From assembly GCF_029871245.1 (NCBI RefSeq), contig NZ_SSON01000079.1:1-46543 (forward strand): a DNA stretch of 46,543 nt. The letters are read 5' to 3'. Below, one piece after another: positions 8,403 through 15,947 of the stretch. Each line of letters starts with the position of its first letter. The stretch's first letter is position 1. The DNA comes from Pseudomonas sp. BN102. GTDB taxonomy: Bacteria > Pseudomonadota > Gammaproteobacteria > Pseudomonadales > Pseudomonadaceae. The notes beneath the pieces are model-generated. The model was not told where the DNA came from. It did not search any database and saw nothing but the letters and a program-made list of their open reading frames with translations. The position numbers and the translations under genes were made by a program.

Positions 8403-9350
8403 TCAGGTGTTCGCTGTGTACCAGGGGCGCTGTATGCGCAGCACCAACCGGTCGATCTGCGGCACCAGCAGGTTGGCAGCTAGAACGGCGAAGCAGAGAC
8501 CATCGGCATAAAGCCCGAATTCGCGAATCAATTCAGTCAGCGCGCCAATGGCCACGCCGAAGAGGATGCGACCGGCGCGTGTATCGGGACTGGTGACCGG
8601 ATCGGTGGCGATGAAAAAGGCGGTGAAGAGATAGCCGCCGAGACTGAGGCTGTACAAGCTTTCCAGTGGGGTATGGCCGGCTGCCAGGCACAGCAATACC
8701 GTGCTAGCGAGCATCGCCAGCGGAATTTCGATTCGGATCACCCGCAGGACAGCCAGTATTAAGCCGCCGGCAATATAGCCGTACCCCGACAGGTTGGGGG
8801 TGATCAGTGTGAACTGGTTCCGAGCCAACTGAGTGGCGCCAGCGAACGCATCGAGGTTAAGGCGTGGCGCCAGCTGTAACTGTTGTAGAAGAACCGCTTT
8901 GGCGTCCAGGCCGAGAGTCCAGGGGGCATAGTTCGATGGCGCGGGGTACAACTGCTGGTAGAAGCAGATGGCGATGATCCCCAGGCCAACCATGGCGGGG
9001 TTGAGACGGTTGCGACCAAGGCCTCCACTGCCGTGTTTACACAGTGCGAGAGCGGCAAAACTGGCCAGGGCGATCATCCATAGCGGCACCAGCAGCGGCA
9101 GTGCCCGAGCCAGTATCAGGCCTAGCACCAGCCAGCTCAGGTCGCTCAAACCCTCGCGTACATTACGTCCGCGCAGGCGCAGCAGGCCGGCTTCGAAGCC
9201 CAAGGCGAGCAGCACGCACCAGAAGGTCTGCAACCAGACCACGATGCCAAATTGCCAGGCGTACAGGGCGGTGCCCGGCAGGAGACACAAGCTGACCAGC
9301 AGCATCACCGTGCGGAGTCGGTGTGGGGTAGGACGGCGTATCAGGCTCAT
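8403..9350 (-). CDS. rnfD: RnfD-like electron transport complex subunit D
   Basis: This 315-residue inner-membrane protein has about 8-10 hydrophobic segments. Characteristic blocks are LNPAMVGLGIIAICFYQQLY and FAGATQLARNQF, the latter holding the Gly-Ala-Thr site where FMN is covalently attached in RnfD/NqrB proteins; also FFIATDPVTSPDTRAGRILF near the end. In Rnf complexes subunit D carries electrons within the membrane between ferredoxin and NAD. The ATG at 9350 overlaps the rnfC stop (ATGA), showing translational coupling. Normally rnfG and rnfE follow; here an IS66 remnant follows instead, so the operon is incomplete. The C-terminus looks natural, so the protein itself may be intact. Confidence 0.85.
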   Translation of the reverse strand: MSLIRRPTPHRLRTVMLLVSLCLLPGTALYAWQFGIVVWLQTFWCVLLALGFEAGLLRLRGRNVREGLSDLSWLVLGLILARALPLLVPLWMIALASFAALALCKHGSGGLGRNRLNPAMVGLGIIAICFYQQLYPAPSNYAPWTLGLDAKAVLLQQLQLAPRLNLDAFAGATQLARNQFTLITPNLSGYGYIAGGLILAVLRVIRIEIPLAMLASTVLLCLAAGHTPLESLYSLSLGGYLFTAFFIATDPVTSPDTRAGRILFGVAIGALTELIREFGLYADGLCFAVLAANLLVPQIDRLVLRIQRPWYTANT

Positions 9351-10747
9351 GGACGTAGCTCCGTCTTGCTCTGGCGGAAGCGTTCGCGCAGCGGCAGATT
9401 GCTCGGACAGGTACTGCTGCAACTGCCGCATTCGATACAGGCATCCAGTCGCAGCGCCTGCAGGCTGGCCTTGTCATGGCGTTCGGCGGCGTCGTAGAGG
9501 TCCAGCGGTCTGAGCGACATCGGGCAGACATCCACGCAGCGCGTACAGCGAATACAACTGCCCGCGGGTTGGGTTGCCGGCAGGTAGCGCTCGGCACCGA
9601 ATATCAGGCAGCTACTGGTCTTGCTGATGACGGCAGTGGGGTCCGGTAGCGGCTGTCCCATCATCGGGCCGCCGACCTGGGTCAGTTGGCCTTCGGGGTC
9701 GGCGCCAGCAACCGCACGCAATGCGCTGACCGGATAACCCACCGGCACCTCGACATTCCCGGGGCGCTCGCAGACCCCGGTCAGCGTCAGCACGCGTGAT
9801 ATCAGCGGTTCGGCGTGGAAGATGGCCTGCCCCAATGCGTAGAGTGTCGCGACATTCAGCGCCAGCACGCCGATCTCGGCGGGCAGGGTCCCTGGCGCCA
9901 GGTTGCGGCCACTCAGGCTCTTGATCATCAGAGGCTGGCCCCCTGCCGGGTAACGCTCCGGCAGCGGACAGATCTCGACTCGAGTGCGCGCCTGGCGAGA
10001 GGCGGCACGCAACGCGGCCATCGCCTCGGGTTTGTTGGTTTCGATACCGAAGCGGGTCTGCTTTATCCCCAGCAGGGAGGCGAGATAGTCGGCGGTCTCG
10101 ATCAACGCCTCGGCGCGTTCGCGCATCAGACGGTCATCGCAGGTCAGGAAGGGTTCGCATTCGGCACCGTTGATTAGCAGCAGGTCGGGCTGCTGCGCGC
10201 CGGCCAGCTTGAGGGCCGTAGGGAAACCCGCGCCACCAAGGCCAACTATGCCCATCTGCAATGCCCGCTCGACCAGCGCCTCGGGCGTTTGCGGTGGCCC
10301 AAGCACCGGGCGTTCAATCCACTCATCCAGACCATCTGCGTTCAGAATGACTGCCATGATCGGCTCGGCCGAGTCGGCCGCAAAGGCGAGGCGAACCTGT
10401 TCCACGATGCCGGAGGTGCTGGCATGCACCCAAGGGGTGTTGTCATCGCCTATGCCGATCACCTCGCCCTTGCGCACATGCTGTCCCGGCTGCACGCAAG
10501 GCTGGGCACATCGGCGACCCCGCTCGAGCGGGATCGCCAGATGTATAAGTCCGACTGCCACGGGGGTAATCGGCTCGGCGTTGGATAACTCCTTGTAGCC
10601 TCTGAGCTTCAACCCTCCATGCCAGCTGCGCTGTGAGGGCGAGGCGATGGCCAGCAGGCGGCGCCAGAAGGGTTTCTGTTGCGGCTGACGTTGGACGCGG
10701 ACGACGTGCGGCATGCGCTCGACGCCCTGCATCGAATGGCTAGACAT
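9347..10747 (-). CDS. rnfC: RnfC-like electron transport complex subunit C
   Basis: The 466-residue protein has the expected order of RnfC: an N-terminal domain (HGGLKLRGYKELS), an NADH/FMN-binding region with GIVGLGGAGFPTALKL and INGAECEPFLTCDDRLM, a SLBB-type region, and two C-terminal 4Fe-4S motifs (CIRCTRCVDVCP and CIECGSCSSTCP). It is the peripheral subunit that exchanges electrons with NAD(H). It lacks the long Ala/Lys-rich tail of many gammaproteobacterial RnfC proteins. I chose the ATG at 10747 because GGAGGG lies 5 bases upstream; a frame open to 10852 has no such site. The rnfA and rnfB genes that should precede it are absent; apbE is divergent instead. Confidence 0.87.
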   Translation of the reverse strand: MSSHSMQGVERMPHVVRVQRQPQQKPFWRRLLAIASPSQRSWHGGLKLRGYKELSNAEPITPVAVGLIHLAIPLERGRRCAQPCVQPGQHVRKGEVIGIGDDNTPWVHASTSGIVEQVRLAFAADSAEPIMAVILNADGLDEWIERPVLGPPQTPEALVERALQMGIVGLGGAGFPTALKLAGAQQPDLLLINGAECEPFLTCDDRLMRERAEALIETADYLASLLGIKQTRFGIETNKPEAMAALRAASRQARTRVEICPLPERYPAGGQPLMIKSLSGRNLAPGTLPAEIGVLALNVATLYALGQAIFHAEPLISRVLTLTGVCERPGNVEVPVGYPVSALRAVAGADPEGQLTQVGGPMMGQPLPDPTAVISKTSSCLIFGAERYLPATQPAGSCIRCTRCVDVCPMSLRPLDLYDAAERHDKASLQALRLDACIECGSCSSTCPSNLPLRERFRQSKTELRP

Positions 10748-10935
10748 TTTCTGCCCTCCAATTTTTGGACGTAAAACACCCCTGTGCGCCAATGCGCATA
10801 AGGGGTTATTGCTTCCGGGGTCTTTGAGGAAAAAGCGAGGCGGGGCACTCAATCACTCACGGGACTCAGAGTGCCGAACGGGTGGCTTGTTCAATTTTTA
10901 ATCAATGCCCTGACAAACGGTAGGTCTATTGCCAG

Positions 10936-11015
10936 CCTGCGTGGGAGTGTCGCTTTGGACACTCTGCGTCCTCGTCGCCGGACGCTGGAGCGTCCGCGAC
11001 TGCATCCCACGCGGG
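10936..11015. repeat. REP/clover-type palindromic repeat
   Basis: CCTGCGTGGGA at 10936-10946 pairs with TCCCACGCGGG at 11005-11015 (10 of 11). Nested inside are two smaller hairpins, GTGTC-GACAC and GGACGCT-GCGTCC. The layout is that of dispersed intergenic palindromic elements of Pseudomonas. It occupies the space between divergent rnfC and apbE, so it lies in or near their promoters. The rest of 10748-11188 shows no gene. Confidence 0.55.
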
Positions 11016-11188
11016 CGCGTCGGAACGATGTCAGACCGTGATTGGGGCGGGTTGCGCCAACTTGTGGGGCGTGCTGGGCGCCATTTCCGGCAATGCAGCT
11101 TTACTCTCTGGTAAGCCGTTGGTGCCTGCAGTTCGGGTAAATACCGCGCGCCGCGAAGGGGCGGTCGGGATCAGCGAGGTGTCGATTG

Positions 11189-12202
11189 ATGCGCGCAAGC
11201 CTGCTGGTGATGCTGTTGACGTTGCTGTATGGCTGCGGCGAACGGATTGAGCGCTTTTCCGGGCCGACCATGGGGAGCACTTATTCGATCCAGTACGTAC
11301 CCACCGCGCAGACGCCCGACTCGCAGCGAGTAAAGGCCGAAGTCGAGATGATACTTGGGGCGCTCGACCAGCAGTTCTCCACCTGGCGCGGCGACTCCGT
11401 GGTTTCCCGCTTCAACGATCTGCCGGCCGGCGCCTGTCAGGCGTTGCCGGAAGATATGCATCGCTTGCTGGCGTACGGTGAGTTTCTGTTCCGCGAGAGC
11501 GGCGGGGCTTTCGACCTGACGGTGCTGCCATTGATGAACCTCTGGGGCTTCGGTCCGCAGTCACGGGGGAAGCAGGTGCCGGATGCGAGCGCGCTGGCAC
11601 GGGAGCGGGCACGGGTAGGGCACCAGCACTTGCGCCTGGATGGAGAAAAGCTGTGCAAGGATGTGGCGGCGCAACTGGATTTCGACAGCATGGTCGCCGG
11701 CTATGCGGTGGATCGGGTCGGCGATAGGCTTTCGGCCCTGGGTATCCAGGCCTATCTGGTCGAGATCACCGGCGAACTCAAGGGGGTCGGCCGCAAGCCG
11801 GATGGCTCGCCCTGGCGCATCGCCCTCGAGGTGCCGAGCGGCGGGCGCGAGCAGCAAGTGGAGCGCGCCATTGCACTGGATGGCTACGGCGTTTCCACCT
11901 CCGGCGATTACCGCAACTATTTCGAGGAAGGTGGCCAGCGCTATTCGCACACCTTCGATCCACGTGTCGGCAGGCCGGTAAAGCACGCGCTGGCGGCAGT
12001 GACGGTGGTCGACCCTTCGGCGCTGCATGCCGATGGCTTGGATACGCTGTTGATGGTGCTCGGCCCGGAGGAGGGCTATGCCTTCGCCGAGCGGCATGAC
12101 GTCGCCGCCTATTTCATCATGCACCAGGGGCTGGGTTTCGTTGCTCGGGCGACGCCGCGATTCGAGTCGTTGTTTCCCAGGCAGGGCAAGACGACGCGGT
12201 AG
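11189..12202 (+). CDS. apbE: FAD:protein FMN transferase (ApbE), lipoprotein
   Basis: The 337-residue protein has a lipoprotein signal (MRASLLVMLLTLLYGC, cysteine near residue 16), placing it in the periplasm on the inner membrane. ApbE motifs are present: GPTMGSTYSIQY, the SRFNDL region, GGAFDLTVLPLMNLWGFGP, LDFDSMVAGYAVDRV, and the C-terminal GDYRNYF, then YSHTFDPRVGRPV and the metal-binding DGLDTLLMVLG. These proteins transfer FMN from FAD onto a threonine of RnfD/RnfG and NqrB/NqrC. Its position divergent from rnfCD fits flavinylation of RnfD. I use the ATG at 11189 with GAGGTG upstream; a TTG one codon earlier is possible. Confidence 0.9.
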   Translation: MRASLLVMLLTLLYGCGERIERFSGPTMGSTYSIQYVPTAQTPDSQRVKAEVEMILGALDQQFSTWRGDSVVSRFNDLPAGACQALPEDMHRLLAYGEFLFRESGGAFDLTVLPLMNLWGFGPQSRGKQVPDASALARERARVGHQHLRLDGEKLCKDVAAQLDFDSMVAGYAVDRVGDRLSALGIQAYLVEITGELKGVGRKPDGSPWRIALEVPSGGREQQVERAIALDGYGVSTSGDYRNYFEEGGQRYSHTFDPRVGRPVKHALAAVTVVDPSALHADGLDTLLMVLGPEEGYAFAERHDVAAYFIMHQGLGFVARATPRFESLFPRQGKTTR

Positions 12203-12324
12203 TTGAAGGAAAACCCGCCTACCGGTTGACCAAGCGCTAATGTGCAGCGCTTCGCGGAGCGACTAGGATGGTGTTCACGACACCATCGCCCTTAATACAG
12301 GGATCAGGTAGGTGCCTTCGCTGA

Positions 12325-12468
12325 ACGCTTACCGATGAAAAGCATTATCTGTGGCCGCTTGATCAGGTGGATAAGGGTGAGGTGGAAACGCTGTATGCCC
12401 AGGGATTCTGCGCCCAGGCTCTTGTTCGACTGATTGAGTCCGATGGGGTCTGGCGTAATGTGCTTTAG
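12325..12468 (+). pseudogene. unidentified gene remnant (C-terminal fragment)
   Basis: Between stops at 12322 and 12466-12468 a protein-like frame reads DEKHYLWPLDQVDKGEVETL and YAQGFCAQALVRLIESDG, ending WRNVL. It has no in-frame start or ribosome site. I do not recognise it. It abuts the UmuC fragment tail-to-tail and is probably another decayed piece of the scarred zone. Confidence 0.25.
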
Positions 12469-12475
12469 ACCTCAA

Positions 12476-12766
12476 CTATTTGGCATGAACCGTCAACAAT
12501 TGGCGCCAGCGAGTGGTGTAAGCGGGTGAGGGCAGTTCTCTGCGCATTGCCCACTTAGGCTGCTTGGCAATCCGTCCGGCCTGCAGCGTACCTTGCCCCC
12601 AGCGATTGTTGATGGCATCCAGCGTGCTCATCAGCCGCTCAGTCTTAACGGGCTGCTCCAGGGGGAACAGATCCGGCGTGCACTCATCACGGCGACACAG
12701 ATCCAGCAGTAGCACTTGAGTCTTGGCATAGCTGAAGCCATCCCGATAGACCGGCCGTAATGAAAG
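12476..12766 (-). pseudogene. remnant: C-terminus of a UmuC/RulB-type DNA polymerase V
   Basis: The minus-strand frame ending at 12476 contains YRDGFSYAKTQVLLLDLCRR, LFPLEQPVKTERLMSTLDAI and NNRWGQGTLQAGRIAKQPKW, and ends SPAYTTRWRQLL. This matches the C-terminal region (DUF4113) of UmuC-like error-prone polymerases, including plasmid-borne RulB. Everything upstream, about 320 residues with the catalytic palm, is missing, so it is not functional. RulB genes are common integration targets for mobile DNA, and the fragment lies at the left edge of the catabolic region. The upstream boundary is approximate. Confidence 0.7.
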
Positions 12767-12818
12767 CCAGCTCCTCCTCTTCAGGAGGAGAAGTAGCAAG
12801 TGCGGATTACCCTGACCT

Positions 12819-12852
12819 ACCAACTACCGCGAAAATGTCCGCGGCAGTTGGT
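12819..12852. repeat. strong hairpin beside the UmuC remnant
   Basis: ACCAACTACCGCG pairs with CGCGGCAGTTGGT (12 of 13) around an 8-base loop. A weaker pair, GATAGGC at 12860-12866 with GCCTATC at 12899-12905, follows. Both lie between the UmuC fragment and the end of the FadL gene. They could terminate the leftward fadL transcript or mark a recombination end; no T-run follows. Confidence 0.4.
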
Positions 12853-12970
12853 GCTGATTGATAGGCGAAACAGCCTCATCTACCCCGTTGGGATAGTTGC
12901 CTATCGGTTAAAGGAGAGCTTTTAGGAAGGCTTGCGGAAATCGCCGCCTTAAAGGTGACTGTAGTTTCGA

Positions 12971-14290
12971 TTAATACCGATATGTAAACTGAGCTGACAA
13001 TCCGTTCGCACTATTGTCGAATTTAGCGCTGTATTCCGGTTGAAGACCGGAGTTGTTCGACTGCTTTACTGACGCTGTGGAATCCCAGAGATAACCATAA
13101 GCGAAGTCTACTGTCAGATCGGCGTTCGGCGAATAAGCGGCGCCCAAGGTCACGGCTTTGCGGTTACCAACCGGAATACGCACGCTGCGATCGGCATTTC
13201 CAACTGGCGCGGGATCATAGGCGTAACCTGCGCGTAGCAACCATTGCGGGGTCAGTTGATAGGATGCGCCAACTGAGGTGGCCCAGGTGTCGTGCCAGTT
13301 CAATTTCTCGCCCATACGCCCCATGCCGGCACTCTGGCCGATGGCGGAAACATTGCCATTGATTGCCTCGAACTTGTCGAGCCGACTCCAACGCGTCCAG
13401 GTTGTACCCAGGTATCCGGTCCAGCGGTTATTGAAATGATGGGTGATGGACGTGTCCACTGACTCAGGCATATCAAGATCTATCTTGGCGTCATAATTTC
13501 CGTCCAGCGAGAGAAAGCTCGGGGAGCCAGAAACCTCGGTATGTCCTTTGAGGCGATAGCTAACCTTCGAGTGATAGGTGATCCCCCAACTAGTTGCGTC
13601 ATTGAAGTCAACCAAGACACCGACGTTGTAGCCAATAGCCGTGTCATCGCCTTTCATGGTAACCAGTGTGTCCTGGCCGTTGTTCAGGCTGCCGGTGGCT
13701 AGGTAATTCTGAAGATTTGCATCGAAACGGTTCAGGGTCGGACCGCCACCAATGGATAAATAATCATTGATTCGATAGGCGATGGTGGGCTGCAGGGTTA
13801 TCTCCCGGGTCTCGCTATAGGAGCCATGGTAACGGCCCTGAAAAGTGCTCTCGTAGTCATTGATGAGACCACTTGGAACATAGAGGCCAAGACCAATCGA
13901 AAGACGATCATCAAGTGGCGTCGACATATAGGCGAAGGGCATGACCCCTATCGGTACCGAGTCTCCCTTATTCGTTCCTGCAACACTGCTCTGCGCATCA
14001 CTGATGTCGTTGCTCACCGAGATGAGCGCGACCCCGCCGCTGATCTCACTGCGCTGCAGTTTGGTCAGGCCTGCAGGGTTTCCATAGATGGTGCTGGCGT
14101 CCAGCGCGGATGACGACCGTCCCGCGTAGGCAGTTCCCGCACTGCTGGCACTTTGTTCGTTAAGAGCGATGCCGTTGGCACTTGTGGTTGTTGAAAGGCT
14201 GAATATTGCGGCGGCAAAGGTGAGCCTGGTCCATAGGGGGAGTTCTTGGGCGTTGGAAGTGTATTGAGTTGCACGGCTATTGAGTTTCAT
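12971..14290 (-). CDS. FadL/OmpP1/TodX family outer-membrane channel for hydrophobic compounds
   Basis: The 439-residue protein has an N-terminal signal (residues about 20-38) ending TSANG, followed by the FadL hatch-domain pattern GIALNEQSASSAGTAYAGRS, then SALDASTIYGNPAGLTKL with the conserved NPA motif. The rest is an alternating amphipathic beta-barrel ending in a terminal aromatic (FTYRY). FadL proteins take up long-chain fatty acids or aromatic hydrocarbons by lateral diffusion. It lies downstream of DUF1329, in the same direction but behind a strong terminator, so it probably has its own promoter in 14291-14505. Context suggests uptake of the hydrophobic substrate of the adjacent pathway. 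Confidence 0.88.
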   Translation of the reverse strand: MKLNSRATQYTSNAQELPLWTRLTFAAAIFSLSTTTSANGIALNEQSASSAGTAYAGRSSSALDASTIYGNPAGLTKLQRSEISGGVALISVSNDISDAQSSVAGTNKGDSVPIGVMPFAYMSTPLDDRLSIGLGLYVPSGLINDYESTFQGRYHGSYSETREITLQPTIAYRINDYLSIGGGPTLNRFDANLQNYLATGSLNNGQDTLVTMKGDDTAIGYNVGVLVDFNDATSWGITYHSKVSYRLKGHTEVSGSPSFLSLDGNYDAKIDLDMPESVDTSITHHFNNRWTGYLGTTWTRWSRLDKFEAINGNVSAIGQSAGMGRMGEKLNWHDTWATSVGASYQLTPQWLLRAGYAYDPAPVGNADRSVRIPVGNRKAVTLGAAYSPNADLTVDFAYGYLWDSTASVKQSNNSGLQPEYSAKFDNSANGLSAQFTYRY

Positions 14291-14505
14291 CTTTCATCTC
14301 TTGTTGCTTTTGTTCGTCGCACACAGACCAAACTTTTGGGTAAGGCTTCTCTTTTCCGAGCACTTTTCAGTGTCAGTTGGAGTGGGCCGAAGTTGCGTAA
14401 TGGGCCTTGGCCGGCAAAAGCCAGGGCGGGGTTTTCAGGTTTACGGAGTTGAGTTGCTACCTACTTGAACCAGTCAACCTGGAAGCTCTAACGACCGAGA
14501 GCGAT

Positions 14506-14534
14506 AAAAAAGGCCGCCAGTCGTGGTGGCGGCC
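14506..14534 (-). terminator. rho-independent terminator after the DUF1329 gene
   Basis: Read on the minus strand, GGCCGCCA-(6-base loop)-TGGCGGCC is followed by TTTTTT (plus-strand A-run at 14506-14511). It lies about 40 bases past the DUF1329 stop and should end the leftward catabolic operon before fadL. Confidence 0.85.
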
Positions 14535-14573
14535 TAGGTCTCGGGCTTGTGGCCTTCAACTAAGTAACGTTGT

Positions 14574-15932
14574 TTAACGGACCCCGGCGTTGCGCAAGGC
14601 GGCAGGGGTGTAGTCGGCGGCAAGGGCTTTGACCCCGAACTCGACACCCTTACTTTCCTCGTTCTTCATGCCTGAAACGATGTAGCGACCGTTCAGCAGG
14701 TCAAACACAGTTTCCACGGCCAACCAGGGCACCTGGACGTTGTAATAGGGTTGTAGATGGCCTTCGCCAACCCTCCAGAGAGTGCCGCGCGCGTCGTAGT
14801 GGTCGGCCAGGACTATTTGCCAGGAGTCCTCATCAATGAAGAACACTCGCTTGGCATAGACATGCCGCTCGCCGGGCTTCAGGGTGGCCTCCACTTCCCA
14901 GACCCGGTGCAGCTCATAACGGGCGAACTCCGGGTTAAGGTGCCCTGCCTTGACGATGTCATCGTATTTCAGCTTGGGTGAGTCCAGCTTGAAGCTGTTG
15001 TAGGGGATATACAGCTCGCGCTTGCCGATCAGCTTCCAGTCGTAACGGTCCTGCGCGCCGTTGTACATGTCGAAATTGTCGCCCACGCGCAGCCCCTCGG
15101 AGGCGGGATAGGGGCCGTCGTAGGCCACCTGGGGGGCACGTCGCACGCGGCGTTGGCCCGCGTTGTAGAGCCAGGCCAGGCGTGGCTCCTTTACCTGGTC
15201 GAGGGTTTCGTGAACCAGCAATACACTACCGGCCAGGCGCGCGGGGGATATGACTTCCTCTTTGTAGTAGAACAGTACATTGCCTGGATTAGCCGGATCG
15301 AAGTCCTTTAGCTGATCGCGGTAGGTGAACTCCATCTTGAATGTCACCGGCGTGAAGGCGCCGCTCTTTTCCGGGGTTGCCTGCACGCTGATGCGTTTCA
15401 TGCTGCCGCCCCGGTAGCGAGTAAGGTGATTCCAGACGACTTCCTGGCCATTCTGCGGGATGGGGAAGGGGTAGGCGGTCTGGAAGTTGGTCAGGCCATT
15501 GCCACCTGCCACGAGCTGGGTGTTCTGCGCATTGGACCGTGCTGCGGCGTAGACGGAGTCCGGGAGTGCGACGCTGCGGTGGCTGGGGTAGACCGGCAGC
15601 CGATACGAGTCGGGATAACGCTTGAGCATGGCCAACTGGCCGGGGCTCAGCTTGTCCTTATATTGCTCCGCGTTCTGTGCATTGATGGTGAAGAGCGGCT
15701 GTTCACTGGCGTATGGGTCGTCGAGAAAGCCTTGGGGGTTCTGCTTGCCACTGTTCTTGCCGAGGCCGCCAGTCCAGGCCGGAATGCTGCCGTCAGCATT
15801 GCCCGCTTGCTCTGCGCCGAGCGGGGTCAGGGTCTTGCCGAGCTGGGCGGCTTGCTCCGGGGGGACGGCAGCCAGTGCCGCGCCGGCCAGCAGGGAGAGG
15901 CTCAGGGTCGTGCTTTGCATCAAGAGTTTCAT
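14574..15932 (-). CDS. DUF1329 family exported protein
   Basis: A 452-residue protein with a signal peptide (MKLLMQSTTLSLSLLAGAAL, then AAVPPE). DUF1329 hallmarks are LTPLGAEQAGNADGSIPAWT GG near the N-terminus and HRVWEVEATLKPGERHVYAK in the last third. The family is related in fold to LolA/LolB-like lipoprotein carriers and often pairs with DUF1302 beside genes for degrading hydrophobic compounds; its exact function is unproven. It starts 16 bases after the DUF1302 stop with an AGGAGAG ribosome site, so the two are co-transcribed. A strong terminator follows. A role in handling the hydrophobic substrate in the periplasm is an inference from context. Confidence 0.85.
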   Translation of the reverse strand: MKLLMQSTTLSLSLLAGAALAAVPPEQAAQLGKTLTPLGAEQAGNADGSIPAWTGGLGKNSGKQNPQGFLDDPYASEQPLFTINAQNAEQYKDKLSPGQLAMLKRYPDSYRLPVYPSHRSVALPDSVYAAARSNAQNTQLVAGGNGLTNFQTAYPFPIPQNGQEVVWNHLTRYRGGSMKRISVQATPEKSGAFTPVTFKMEFTYRDQLKDFDPANPGNVLFYYKEEVISPARLAGSVLLVHETLDQVKEPRLAWLYNAGQRRVRRAPQVAYDGPYPASEGLRVGDNFDMYNGAQDRYDWKLIGKRELYIPYNSFKLDSPKLKYDDIVKAGHLNPEFARYELHRVWEVEATLKPGERHVYAKRVFFIDEDSWQIVLADHYDARGTLWRVGEGHLQPYYNVQVPWLAVETVFDLLNGRYIVSGMKNEESKGVEFGVKALAADYTPAALRNAGVR

Positions 15933-15947
15933 GGACTGCTCTCCTGC

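Noticed and set aside
12860-12905. possible integron attC-like site
   Set aside because: The GATAGGC/GCCTATC pair lacks the conserved core sites of attC.
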